Origin: Ampullaceana balthica
Taxonomy: Eukaryota > Mollusca > Gastropoda > Lymnaeidae
Direction of reading: 5' to 3'
Assembly (NCBI GenBank): GCA_944989445.1
Contig: CALYLW010000321.1
Span: 1 to 64,000 of the forward strand
Length of the DNA: 64,000 nt
The position numbers and the translations under genes were made by a program. Positions 45,938 through 57,342 of the stretch are shown piece by piece. The notes under the pieces are model-generated. The model made no database searches and was not told where the DNA came from. It worked only from the letters and a program-made list of their open reading frames with translations. How positions within the stretch are numbered: position 1 is the first letter of the stretch; the number at the start of each line of letters is the position of its first letter.

Positions 45938-46911
45938 TCTATATATATATGTCTCTTCATGGTGGGACCATGCGAGACAAGCAAGGTGCAAGTATGTGCA
46001 CACGAGCATGACGAATGACCCTCGCTTGGATTTGGGTCGACTGATGTATCGAGACCAACATTGGTCCTTGCGTTTCACCTGCATTGTTCCTTCAGAGAAA
46101 ACGTGAGATTCGTAGTGTACTGGTTATCACGTCCGCCTCATACGGGAAGGTCCTGGGTTCAAGCCCCAGCGAAAATATTGGGGTTTTTTAAAATTTTTAA
46201 AAATGTCTGTTTGTGCTCGTTCTTTTACCCCTTTATTGCCAACACAAGATGACCCGCGGCGTCGCATACGCCGTTAATGATTTAGTGACGGGTGAAGACT
46301 TCCTGAAATACACAGTTGTCAAAATGGGGTGGGTTTGGGCAAACGACTGTGAGTGAATGAAAAGAAGGAACTCTGGAGAGACCCGCGGCGTAGCATAAGC
46401 CGCAGACTTGCTCATCATACACAGTGCAAAGAACGGTTGGGGATGGGGGTGAGAGTACAGACACAAAAAGCAGCACTAAGTAAATAAAAAAATATCGAGA
46501 GAAATGTGAAGACATGCGCACTGAGGTTGTTGTTAGCCACCTCCCATTTATTACTACCAGCCCTTAAACAAAAACTGTGATTGGCTGACCCTAGCAAGGG
46601 TAGGTCATATTTAGGGTTGTTAATTGCGTGTTGTTGTTGTTTTGTTTGGAAAACAGATTATCGATTATGTAACTCCGATTTTAAACTGAATATCGTTTTA
46701 TAGCTGACTTCATAGAAGTTAAGGGTGTACCGAATTTCGCCGGCAAATATCTTGAAACCAACAATGACTTGGCAGCCCCCAGCCCCCCAACCGACGTTCA
46801 CTCGCGTTCTTTTTATTTTTTCGTGCCGTGCTTTGTGTCCGTTCTTTCTCCACTTTCTTTGAACTCTCCATGAGCAAGTATGCGGTGTATGCTATTCCGC
46901 GGGGCGTCTAG
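45938..46911 (+). mobile_element. Helitron-like element carrying a tRNA-like module
   Basis: The 5' end TCTATATATATATGTCTC follows a host A. The 3' end has a GCGG...CCGC hairpin (46882-46900), 'gggcgt', and then CTAG at 46908-46911 followed by T. The 5' part matches 57343-57420. An inverted copy of another 3' end ('gacccgcggcgtcgcatacg' at 46249) lies in the middle, so it may be two elements joined. No Rep/helicase sequence. Confidence 0.6.
46105..46178 (+). other. tRNA-like (tRNA-Val-derived) module
   Basis: 'tagtgtactggttatcacgt' is the D-arm region of tRNA-Val, and GGTTCAAGCCC is a B box with a paired T stem (CTGGG/CCCAG). The anticodon stem has mismatches and the loop holds CAT. Acceptor pairing is poor. 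A related copy lies at 54043-54116, so it is a dispersed module and not a working gene. Confidence 0.65.
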
Positions 46912-47408
46912 TTTCATAATAATTATAAATTCTCAAATCCTATTTTTACATCATTCCCTTTTCAAAAATTAAAATATAAGCATAAAACAATAACGTCATA
47001 TAATATTTGTATACAAAATCGATCGCAGCGCCACCTAACATCATTATTCCATACATACATACAGAGAACGGGAATTATGATATTTTTATGAATTGATTTG
47101 TTTTTTATTTCATAACGCACAAGTATGAGACGAGGCTTTGTCACGAAAATGTCTGTACTTTATATGTATAAAATGAATGATAAATGGGTTATTTGGACAA
47201 TATGTCAGAAAACATATTGATCTTACCTCAAACTTTAAAAATAAAGTACCTACAAAGTTTCACTTTCTAGAGGTTCAGTTTCAGCCGGTAACAAATATCT
47301 ACTTTCTTATTTTTACTTTTTTAAATCATAATTCACTCTCAGCCATTAGCAATAAAAAAAACCACTTAGAAAATAAGGACTGACGTTATATTTTTTTACC
47401 AAAATGTG
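46912..47408. other. 3' flank of copy E, no gene recognised
   Basis: AT-rich. The start of this stretch resembles part of the Helitron family seen at 59550-59640 ('tcaaatcctatttttacatc', 'attcccttttcaaaa'). Confidence 0.45.
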
Positions 47409-47414
47409 TTTAAT
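47409..47414 (-). terminator. Possible ATTAAA polyadenylation signal of copy E
   Basis: TTTAAT on the plus strand reads ATTAAA on the minus strand, about 60 nt after the stop codon of copy E. Confidence 0.45.
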
Positions 47415-47471
47415 AATGCATTTTAAAATGATCATACAAAAAATACATGCGGTAATTTTGGGTGACGTGAA

Positions 47472-49657
47472 CTAATCGAAGTAGGCATTCCAATTAAATC
47501 TAAATTCTCGCTCACTGATTGTTCCATCACCTGTATAAAACAATGAAAACAATTTTAGCTTTATAATTTAACATGTTTTAAGAAAGTTTATTTTAGAATA
47601 TTATAAGCAATCATTATTATTTTAAAGAAGTTTTTATTACTTAAATTAAAATGAAGAAATAAAAAGAATTTTTATTTAGTAACATCTGGTGATCCCTGTA
47701 TTAGATCAACCTTTATTCGACACATGTTGTTGTTGGGTTTTTTTCATAAAAGTTTCAATACTTTCAAAAAACATTTTGTAGTTCAAGTTGTTATCAAACA
47801 GAAATGTTTTAAATGTGAAAGTTGTTTATATATGCAAAAATTATCGCCATAAAAATGTGTTCATGGCGAAAATTTATTTCCCAACTACAGAAAATACTCT
47901 GAAATTTTCACTTTAACGTATGTTAGACTTCTGTAGACTATTATGTGAAGAATAAGGTCTTATTACATAATATGTTATAAAAAACAATGATCCGAAAAAA
48001 ACAACTAAATAAAACAATATAAAAGGAACGTACCATTCTCATCCCAGAGTCTGAAGATGTGTGGGAAGTCCTGTGAGTTGAGGACCTCATCAGCTACTCT
48101 GTCCAACTCAAGGAAGAAAAGTGGAGCGTTTTGTGGGTTGGGGAAATTCTCTTGTCTCCAGCTGCTGTCAAACTCTTGTTTGCTCACCTGACCGTCACCT
48201 TAAAGAAAGAAATTTCTGTACTTTCTTATATCTTACTAAAAATGTCAAATATCATTTTGTTGGGTTTTTTTTATTTCAATACTAAACGTAGATTATAAAA
48301 TTGCTAACAGTTAATTTATATATGTTCAACCTTTAGCTTTGTCCAATAATTAAACAATATAATTTGCAATGTCTGTCCGTGACGCTACTAATTTTAGAAA
48401 GCAGGGAAAACCAAATTACTGCACCAATGCATCAAAAGGTGTGCAAATTAAAGATGCGCTGTAAAAAAATATTATATGATGTCATTGTTTTCGCTCAAAC
48501 ATGTATTTTAATTTTGGAAAAGGAATCAATGTAAAAAGAGGATTTGATGATTGTTAATTATAAAATCAAAAAACAAAGGGGGCGCCGTAGGCGCCCTACA
48601 ACCCCTATTATAAAATAATTTGTGTACATTTCAGAAAGTTTAATATTTCGTATTTATCAAACAAGGACAAGTTAGTTGGGCTTTGGAAAAGGTCTGCGCC
48701 GTAGGCGCCCTAAAAAAAGTGCATTTTTTATAAAATAAATAGATTTCAACTGAAAACTTCCGTCATTTTTGACGGGTGATACGCTAGTTTTTTTAATAAA
48801 ATTACTCAAACTAATGATAATGTTTATTTCTTTAGAAACCAAACGAAAATTTAAAATATTGCAGTATTACTAATATTCATATGCATAGAATAACTTACCG
48901 CTATCATCAAAGTGGAGCCAGAATCTGTTCAGCTCAGCTTGTGTCAAAGTGTTATCATTGCCAGCATATTGGTTGAATATTCTGTCCAAATTAGCACTGC
49001 CACCTCCTGGTTGGGCTACCACGCTGTAAAGAGAAAAATTGAATACTGTTTTTATTTTAAGTAGAAAATCACGTAGAATTTTTTTGACCAATAGTAATTT
49101 ATATAGCAATTTAAAAAATACATTGTCCCGAAATATTGTGTATATGTCAGTTGCAGGAAATTGCACTGATTAACTAGTAAACATAAAGTCATTTTGTTAT
49201 GTGGAATTTTTTTTTATTTCATTCGCCCTGTCTACATTTTTAAAGTATTGTTTATTGTGCGAATTAAGACATGTTTCTTTAATTTTGTTTTCCCAATAAT
49301 ATTACTTTATTTTTATGAAAGTCTACATTCTTAATTTCCATTTTATGAACGAAACAAATTCCAAAATTTGTCAAACATATTCACACTAGGAAACTATTGC
49401 ATATATTCATTTTTATGTTGCATCTGACCTGATGGATAGTTTCTAATATTATCAGCTATGAATGTCTAATTTTTAATTTCATTCGCCTATTTCTACACCA
49501 GACATGATAGAAAAGGCTGCTAGTGTATAATTCAAAGAAACATTTACGGTTTACAAAAATTCAAAAATTCAATAACTGTAACTCTATCCTTTTTTCATTA
49601 CCAGGCAAAAAGAGCTAAGGCTACAACAGCAATGGATTTCATGATGTTGATTTTCAT
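47472..49657 (-). CDS. Secreted EF-hand calcium-binding protein, copy E
   Basis: Exons on the minus strand are 49657-49602, 49023-48899, 48198-48034 and 47530-47472, with TAG at the end and introns in phases 2, 1 and 1. The first ATG gives MKINIMKSIAVVALALFAC. The ATG at 49642-49640 aligns with the start of the other copies and gives a 14-residue exon 1, so it may be the real start. The mature part is QPGGGSANLDRIFNQYAGND, with canonical loops DDSGDGQVSKQE and DENGDGTISERE, ending NWNAYFD. It is one residue shorter at the C-terminus than A and C. Probable role: secreted Ca2+ binder. Intron 2 (700 bp) holds a Helitron. Exon 3 differs from copy B by only two silent bases, but exons 2 and 4 are far more diverged. 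Confidence 0.92.
48371..48787 (+). mobile_element. Helitron of the GGCGCC family, copy 2, in intron 2 of copy E
   Basis: Collinear with 34965-35574 but without the nested MITE. The 3' hairpin CCGTCA/TGACGG is followed by 'gtgatacg' and CTAG at 48784-48787, then T. It lies antisense in the intron and leaves both splice sites intact. Confidence 0.75.
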
Positions 49658-49705
49658 TTCCGAAAGACTGGATCTGAAATGTAAAGACATCTTGGCTTTT
49701 GCTCG

Positions 49706-49714
49706 TTTAAAATA
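49706..49714 (-). promoter_or_regulatory. TATA-like box of copy E
   Basis: TATTTTAAA on the minus strand, 65 bp before the aligned ATG, the same distance as in copies B, C and F. Confidence 0.55.
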
Positions 49715-49745
49715 GGGCAGTGTTAAAGTGCAAGTGAAATTAACC

Positions 49746-49759
49746 TTAACCTTGTCCTA
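49746..49759 (-). promoter_or_regulatory. Conserved 14-bp promoter motif (copy E)
   Basis: TAGGACAAGGTTAA, 32 bp upstream of the TATA-like box. The identical motif stands 33 bp upstream of the box in copy F. It loosely resembles a nuclear-receptor half-site (CAAGGTCA), but the binding factor is unknown. Confidence 0.55.
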
Positions 49760-50435
49760 GATAAATCGTTTACTTTTTTCCGTGACTTTGGTGTTGAGAT
49801 ATCTTGACTAAAGAGCAAAAACAAAGTTTGAATTTCTTTTAATCCCTGAAGAAAATGGACTCTAAAATAATAGTATCACGTGATTAGCAAATGTTTATGT
49901 TTGGTTTGTCACACATAAGTAAGTGTACCTACCGCCTCTCACATCTGCACGATATTTGTACTTATGCTTTTAAAGAAAAAAATATTTTTTTTGTTGTGGT
50001 TTCGTTTATTAACTAACATTAATTAATTTATAGAGTTTTTGACAAACGGATGATCATTACTACATTAATACGGCGAATATATATGATGTGGATCTGATTT
50101 GTATCTCATAAACTATCAACTAATTAGTTTTAGACATTTACATATCGTTTTTTATGGAAACCTAAAATGCTAGGGTAAATAACTGATTATTGCCCCTATT
50201 TGACAGAAATGATGACTTGGAAAATTAATTTGTAAAAATATTATTTTAAAATTTTGACAGAAATATTAACTGGATACTTGATAAAAAATAGTTACTTGGA
50301 ATAGTTTTCTGTAATAACAACAAAAGATATTTCAAGGAAATATTTGTTTGGAATATCTGACAGATGTATATAAGTGGAATACTTGGCCGAATTAGTGAGT
50401 AGGAAGATGTGATGACGTAAAAGCCTTGATGAACG
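49760..50435. other. Upstream region of copy E, no further feature
   Basis: AT-rich sequence without a recognised gene or repeat. Confidence 0.5.
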
Positions 50436-50437
50436 TA

Positions 50438-51336
50438 CAGTGTAACCTCAGTTTACTTCTTTAATCCGTTCCAGACCCTTGCACGTATACCAAATTGGAC
50501 GTAAACAAAACGTTTTTTTTTCTATAAGAAATAGAAGGGAAAATGATTAATTCGTTCCCATGGGGAAAAGTATATAGTCATTTACATATTATACAATTAT
50601 TGACGTGGTTGTATAAAAATAATTTTAACACTGCTTGATACTAAAAAATATAGTTTTAAAAAAACATGACGTTACATCAAAACGCCAAATTTAAATAAAA
50701 GTTCCACTGAAATATTTGATTACTTACAATTTATTTAATAACATTTTAAATTGTTTACGCATGTTATGATATGTGTAGCCTGACATTAAATACAAACTTA
50801 AATGACAAAATTATTTGAAACATGCTCATTTTCAAATAAGAAATGTGGCTTTTATTGAAAGGGATGGGAAACACTTTGTAACGTCATATTTTAGGGGAGG
50901 GAGCTAACTTTTTGCGACGACGCGCAGGAGTGGCCTTTGGGGATGGCAGCTGGGGCAATCGCCCCAGGCCCCGCGCTTAGGGGGGCCTCGCGTTTAAGAT
51001 TTGAGACTATATTTTAGTAACAAAAGAGCCAGAGATATTGCACTACTGAGTTTGCGCAAGAATTGATCTAATCTAGGGGGGGGGGCCGCGGGGTCATTGT
51101 TGCACCAGGCATCGCGCGTACCTAACGCAGCCTCTGACAACGTGTGACGAGGGGGGAGAGAGAGAAATCGTCCAAAATCGCGTGACTCCAGTAAAGGACG
51201 ATACAATCTAGTTCTAGAGACAAGTTCTAGTTGTATTCCAAAAAAGGTCGTATACCAAGCCAAATGTTTCGCGTATAAACAGGACGTGTACCAAGTTGGA
51301 CCTAAATCAAAGCAGAATTAAAACGAGGTACTACTG
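50438..51336. mobile_element. Tc1/mariner-type MITE with TA duplication
   Basis: The ends CAGTGTAACCTC and GAGGTACTACTG are inverted and flanked by TA on both sides. Sub-terminal 'taccaa.ttggac.taaa' occurs at both ends. Inside are sequences of the GGGCCGTCC group (50890-50920 and 51140-51200) and a nested hAT-type MITE. Confidence 0.7.
50925..51136. mobile_element. 212-bp hAT-type MITE nested in the mariner-type MITE
   Basis: The ends CAGGAGTGGCC and GCAGCCTCTG, and G/C-rich 'ggggcaatcgccccaggccc' sequence, resemble other hAT MITEs here. Flanks ACGACGCG and ACAACGTG match at 6 of 8 positions. Confidence 0.55.
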
Positions 51337-51338
51337 TA

Positions 51339-52500
51339 TTTACAATACGAAGCGCTCAAGTAGAAGTTGCTCAGTCAGATAGAAATTACTCAAAAGCAGT
51401 ACGCAATTCAAAACCATTAACATCCTATCTATGCACGATCCATCACGAGGGGTATGATAATTCTTTTAAGTAACACAAAAACGCAATTTGTTTTCTGGGT
51501 ACTTGTGGCTCTAAGAGTAGAAAAACACCAGTACAGCAATAAAACAATAACATATGTTCTCTTTTCAGTTAATTAGATATTTATATTTCTTATAATAAAT
51601 GAGCATATTTTCTTCTATAAATTAGTGAGGTATAGGTTTATATTTAACAAAAATAATTTTTATTATTTTATTCATAAATCTTGATTATTTACGTAGGTTA
51701 TGTGAGATTGTTACGTTGTTTTCAAAGGCTGAAAATGGGATGATATACATCTAACTAATTATCTATCTTTTTAGCTTATTTATTCATATATATTATATAT
51801 AAATATATCTTGATTAATTCATTTTTTAAAATATGTTACACCCCCAATTATTATACCCATTGCATCAAATAGTATTTTTGAACATTAAAAGATGTCAAGT
51901 AAGTGCGGTTGTTGTTAGATAAAACAAAATAGGACTGGCACTGTAAGATAAAATATTTCAAGATAGTGCATCAGTGCATCGTGGCCCCGTTGACCCCGCT
52001 GAAGGCTGTGACCCCTTCTGAAGGTTGTGACCCAACAGCTACACTCGTGCAACAGATACATTTTGTTAAGATTGTAAATGGAATATATTTTTTAATTGTA
52101 TATATTTATTTCATTTCTAATAGATGCTATAGAAAATAGGTGGCTGCGATGCGTTAACTTCGAATCTGTAACAGTTGTTTGACAAAACATGGATTCAAGT
52201 AACGTCATCGTACACTTTGTAAAGGATTCAAATAATACGATGCACATTGTAGGCACTCACTTGCGAAATAAGCATTTCCTTTCTCGCAGTTTTCGGGTAT
52301 TTCTTAAATAGAAAACAGTGCCATCTTAAGCTTTAGTTCAGTACTTACGACATTGAGTACAACGTATTTACGTGTTATGTATTTACGTATTATACAATAG
52401 CCAATATACACGGTGTTTACTGTGATGTGATTAAAATAAAACACATAAAAACTTTTAGGAAATCAATCAAGAGCCGCTTGTTAACAAAAATCACTTCCTT
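51339..52500. other. No gene recognised
   Basis: AT-rich spacer. A small duplicated 'gtgaccc' block lies near 51990-52035. Confidence 0.5.
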
Positions 52501-52511
52501 TTTAAAAAATG

Positions 52512-52703
52512 TCAATACAAAATGATATAAAAATTATTTGTGTATACATTTCTTTTACCGATATGATCCCTTTGTCCAACACGATCCCATAATCTGATGG
52601 CATCAAGTACCCCAATACGACCATGTTGCATAACGGGGTCCCTTTCTTGGTGGAATACAAACAAATACTCCAGTGTAATGCAATGGATATAACAATCATT
52701 CAT
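52512..52703 (-). pseudogene. Possible piggyBac-type transposase fragment
   Basis: The frame reads HQERDPVMQHGRIGVLDAIR, LWDRVGQRDHIGK and RNVYTNNFY. The RNVYTNNFY stretch is like the conserved block (N.Y.DNF.TS) of piggyBac transposases. The rest is not clearly recognisable, so the assignment is weak. Confidence 0.3.
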
Positions 52704-53970
52704 GTAATGTTCTTAAAGGACCAAGTGGGGACCCATTCATATGTACGGGAGGCTCGCTCTGTTGAATATTAGTCTTTAAAATAAAGCAACAAGACTTAAA
52801 AATGTGTTCAATTAAAATCAGTTGAAAAATAAAGGATATATGGAAAATTTGTAACAAGTAGAATTTTCGAGAAAATTTCAGATCATCTCCCGAGTGAAGT
52901 AAATAATATGAATTAATTAATATTCCATTCATAGAATCTAACATCTAACCAAGGTGAAACTTTAAAGCTTGTCCCATAAAATTCGGCTGGAAAATAAAAG
53001 GGCTTTGACAAAATTTCAACTATGGACCTTGCAGAACAGTCAAAAACACGCAAGAATAAATTGAATAGCACAATTACTTTCGATACCGGTATGTGCCTGA
53101 AAGGTCATACCTACCAATACTCTTGTCAGTTCAATTTATGTGTAACCCAATAGTTTTGTTTAAATCTGGTCTAATGTATTTTAATAGCCCTAAATTAAAT
53201 GGTGCATTATTTAAGTTCAGAGCCCCTCTACATTGTAATCTCAATCATGATGGCTATATATGCCAAATTTGTTTAAGATATATTTTAAAATCACGTCAAT
53301 CAATTTTACTTGGTACTAAATATTCGAAATGTACGCCCACTTCAAATTACTTGCGCCTGAAATCACTAAAATGTAAATACGGAACTGCTAATTAACAAAA
53401 ATATATTTTTGTTTAGATATAATTTTCAATGCTCATGAACTATAATTTCTTAAGTTACAAAACGTATGATATTTGAACAGAATCTAAACCTCTTTCGATA
53501 ATGTAATAGAATATACAAATACTACCATCCACATTAAAAGTTAAAACCACCATGGCAGGTCCAAAGGTTGGCTGTAAAAAGAACCCGTTGACATGTGCCA
53601 GCTAGCTCTTCCAAAAAAAAATACAATTTCCATGGAATGGGTAACAAGAAGTTTTCTGAAATCGCTTCTAGGAATTTGTTCTTCTCCTCCATGAAGATGA
53701 ACTTCATGAACTTTACGGCCCACATTGACTTTAAGAGAAACGCTGATTAATTTTAAGGCATGCGGAGGAAAATAATCCACAACCACATTTAAAGACATTG
53801 GTGGGCAGAGGCGTAACAACGACTAGGCCTAGGCATCGGGGCAGTTGCCAAGGGCGCCGAGGGCTAATCCTTCAAAAATCAAATTATTCTGTATAATTTA
53901 GTATTTTCCCTATTTGTCAAGGGCGTCAAAAATGAATTAGCCAAGGGCGCGGAAAACCCAGTTACGCGAG
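52704..53970. other. No gene recognised
   Basis: Contains two open frames, 53093-53395 (100 codons, plus) and 53819-53534 (minus), with no recognised domain or gene context. A short TIR-like stretch near 53810-53970 ('aggcgtaacaacgactagg' and 'gaaaacccagttacgcg') could be another MITE. Confidence 0.4.
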
Positions 53971-53974
53971 GGTT

Positions 53975-54290
53975 AGTCATGTTCACACAAAAAAATGGGG
54001 GAAATAACGGGCAGAAACATTTTTTAAAAAAAAATTTTTTAATGTTCCTGCCGGGGCTTGAACTCAGGACTTTCCGCGTGCAAGACGGACGTGATAACCA
54101 CTACACTACGAATCATATGTTATACTGTGAAGGAACAACGCAACAGAAAGCAAGAAGCATCGTTGCCACTCCATCTCCCCCTCTCTCTCTTTTTTTCTAT
54201 CTTTTCATCCCACTACGCTTGCCGACTGTGATTCGTCGACCCCATCGAGGGTCATTCGTTTGTTTGTGTATCATGTATCTTAGCACAAGG
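53975..54290 (-). repeat. tRNA-like repeat, same family as 45990-46240
   Basis: On the minus strand it shares 'gacgaatgaccctcg', 'gggtcgac', 'gttgttccttca', the tRNA-like core, and a trailing A/T-rich plus 'ctgcccgttatttcccc' block with 45990-46240, in the same order. Confidence 0.65.
54043..54116 (-). other. tRNA-like (tRNA-Val-derived) module, second copy
   Basis: 'tagtgtagtggttatcacgt' is as in tRNA-Val. The anticodon stem TCCGT/GCGGA closes a 7-base loop with TGC at the anticodon position. The T arm has one mismatch and the acceptor stem is poor. Better preserved than 46105-46178 but still probably not a working tRNA. Confidence 0.6.
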
Positions 54291-55610
54291 AAGTGAAGAT
54301 AAATCGTTATTGCATAGAGAAACTTTTTTAGTTGGTTTAAATGTTACAAAAGAGTACAGTAAAATATAAAATTAATAACATCTTTACTTTACTAATAAAA
54401 ATTGGTGATTAAACTTACGGCTTTCAAATTGTTTGTTTGTTGTTGTTGTTTTTATTTTTTATTTTTTATTTTTTTATTTTTTTATTTTTTTTTGGAGGGG
54501 ACTTTCTGACACCTGTGAAAACATCAGGCAAAAATAAAGTTTCAGAAGAGTGAAGATTTAGTTTAAGACTAGAACAGAACAAAAGAAAACTTAAGAAATG
54601 TGTGGTGGCTTCGTTGTCTAGGGGGATCGAGGTCCGCTCTTGGCCACAGATATCAACCACACTATCGTTATTGAACATTAAAGTCAGAACACTTCCGCTG
54701 CAAAAAAGTGTGGGTATAACTCTAGTTGAACAATATAACTCCAAGTAACGAATTGGAAGGAATGTAACAGTTTATTTAATCATCAAACATGATACACCTT
54801 CTTTACATCGGTCCTCTCCATGTCACGTTCACTCTCCAATCTCCCAGACCAACTCTTCAGTGAAATTGCGGCCAAAATAAAGCACTGAACGTTTCACTCC
54901 ACAATCGGCTCCTAACAACCCTCTCTCTATATATCCTTTTACTCATTGTGCGTCTTGTTGTGACGCACAATAGTTGGTGCGCACACTACATTAACTATTA
55001 TGTACGGCATTTAAGACAGTCATTATCACACTATAACATCCGACCGTGACAACATGCTTGATAGTCTGTGAGATAAAACAGAAATTAGATGCTCGTTGTT
55101 ATTGATTGTGTTCATCTTGAACTCAGACCAGTAACAAACCAAAAAGAAAGTCACAGATATATTTGGGATTTTTTTTACGTAAGCAAATTGAGAAAATTGT
55201 TGTTGTTTTTTTTAATTTTAATAAATGAAGGACTGACAGATTACAAGCGAGACAATTATGCTCTTTTCAGCAATGTCGCTTGGGTGACCGATGATGACAT
55301 AAAACTTTATTTGCCTTTTATTGCATCAGCTTAACATTCAGAGGGCCTCTAAATGTAAGAGCAAGAGAGGAACTGTTGTATTTGAGCTCTATTTTAGGCA
55401 AGACTTAAGCAAACATTGAAGAAAAACTGGGAAGAAACAATCATTTAACCCTTATATTTACACATTTTTCTCAGATTTAACCGATGTGTTCTAAAGTGAA
55501 TTTTAATACTGACTCTCATGGCCAGGATTGTTGTTTCCTGACTACAAATAACAACATCAATTTAACTTTTTACTTCACAAAGACTGAATAAATGTCTGAA
55601 AAATTGAAAG
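54291..55610. other. No gene recognised
   Basis: Contains a perfect 9-bp-stem hairpin TTGTGCGTC/GACGCACAA at 54946-54970 and T-rich tracts. The frame at 55089-55334 (81 codons) has no family I recognise. Confidence 0.4.
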
Positions 55611-55685
55611 TCGAATTATTTTTTTTAATATTGCATTTCAAAGTTATAATACAAATTTTTTTTGGTCATTCTGAGGTTGTATGGG

Positions 55686-56908
55686 TTAATTAAAATAGGC
55701 GTTCCAGTTGAATCTGAATTCTCGTTCACTGACGGTTCCATCACCTGTAAAATTGACGTAGAGAATGTTAGATAAATGACATTAATTTTTTTAAAAGAAA
55801 TGTTGTTGTTGTTTTTTGTCGTTTTTTTATTTTTTTTTATTTAAATTTTTTGTTGTTGTTGTTTATTCAATCTTTTGTTAAGAAAATTATGTTAAGAGTT
55901 AATTTCTTGCAATTTATTTTATATAAAATCAAAACAATAAAACTACCATTCTCATCCCAGAGTCTGAAGATGTGTGGGAAGTCCTGTGAGTTGAGGACCT
56001 CATCAGCTACTCTGTCCAACTCAAGGAAGAAAAGTGGAGCGTTTTCTGGGTTGGGGAGGTTCTCTTGTCTCCAGCTGCTGTCAAACTCTTGTTTGCTCAC
56101 CTGGCCGTCACCTTTTAGAAAGCATTCAATTGTTTAGTCCATTATTTAAATTTTACGTTTAATTTTACTTACGTCTTTGATATAAAGACTCTAAATTTCA
56201 TAAGTAAATTATTTTAATAAGTAACATTCAATTAAGATAATTAAGTATGTAATTTTAATAGCAGCTTAAGTCTAAAAATGGTGATGCCGATTCCATGCCA
56301 TTGTAAACTGAACTCAATTGGCAACCTGTAAACACACTTGTATGACTTTCCCTTTACACTCAAACTGATATCATTGAGACTTTTACAAATAAACCGAAAT
56401 TTAAATTAAACTAAAATTTCTGCCGTGTCTTGTATGGAATAACTTACCGCTATCATCAAAGTGGAGCCAGAATCTGTTCAGCTCAGCTTGTGACAAAGTG
56501 TTGTCATTGCCAGCATATTGGTTGAATATTCTGTCCAAATTTGCACTGCCACCTCCTGGTTGGGCTACCACGCTGAAAAATGTTTAACAAATTTTAAGTG
56601 TCACATTTTAGTTAGGAAACTCAAAAGATCTTTTTATACTGATGTTTAACTCTCCAGCCTAAGCTACTCCCACCACACACACACAAGTTACACATAGCTG
56701 CCCCAATGTTTTCACAGCGATGTGCTTTTGACTTTACCTGTTGACATAGAAGTTTGATTCTAATTTTTTTCTAAACTTTAGAACCAGAGAAAATAAATCA
56801 AGAGCTCACAGACGATTATCTTTTTATAACTAAATTCAATTTATCTATATTTTAACAAATATATTACCAGGCAAAGAGAGTGAAGGCTACAATAGCGATG
56901 GACTTCAT
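55686..56908 (-). CDS. Secreted EF-hand calcium-binding protein, copy F (intact)
   Basis: Exons on the minus strand are 56908-56868, 56572-56448, 56111-55947 and 55744-55686 (41, 125, 165 and 59 nt; 129 codons plus TAA), with phases 2, 1 and 1. The signal peptide MKSIAIVAFTLFAC is probably cut before QPGGGSAN. Canonical loops are DDSGDGQVSKQE and DENGDGTVSERE. Degenerate loops are at the same places as in copy C. The C-terminus is NWNAYFN. Exon 3 has two replacements relative to E (Leu for Phe and Glu for Gln in ENFPNPQN). It pairs with E in signal peptide, exon 2, exon 4 and promoter. Ca2+ binding is well supported; the biological role is unknown. Confidence 0.93.
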
Positions 56909-56970
56909 GTTGATGATTTGATGTCGCCGAGACTTGATGTCAAAGGTACTGCGGTTGTGGAAGTTGTTCC

Positions 56971-56978
56971 TTTAAATA
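56971..56978 (-). promoter_or_regulatory. TATA-like box of copy F
   Basis: TATTTAAA on the minus strand, 63 bp before the start codon. Confidence 0.6.
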
Positions 56979-57010
56979 GATCAGATTTCAAATTCCTGGT
57001 CCTGAATACG

Positions 57011-57024
57011 TTAACCTTGTCCTA
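57011..57024 (-). promoter_or_regulatory. Conserved 14-bp promoter motif (copy F)
   Basis: TAGGACAAGGTTAA, identical in sequence and nearly in position to the motif in copy E. Confidence 0.55.
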
Positions 57025-57342
57025 ACAAAATCGTGCTCTCCTTACAGCGAGTCAAAAGATTGGATAAAGGACAAGTAGCCTAACTATCATTTTAAAACTT
57101 AATGGAAATAACCACTGAAACTACAATTGCGATCTTTCAAATATTTCTCCGCGTGATAAAAGATAAAATATGTTTCCCAGAGTTTACATTTATGGAACAT
57201 TCTCTCAAGTTGTGCAGCTAAGGTACTTAAGAAAATAAAAGTATAAGGTTAATAGGTCAAATGCGGGTTATTAGGTTCAAGATGGTTGTTTGGTTCAAGT
57301 TTTAATTTTATAAAAGTGGTGGCTTCTTAAAGCAATAATCTA

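Noticed and set aside
54043..54116. Functional tRNA-Ala(TGC)
   Set aside because: The body is tRNA-Val-like, the acceptor stem does not pair well, and the segment is part of a dispersed repeat.
54720..55080. LTR of a retrotransposon
   Set aside because: A hairpin and an AATAAA are present, but there is no second copy, no TG...CA ends, and no primer-binding site that I can see.
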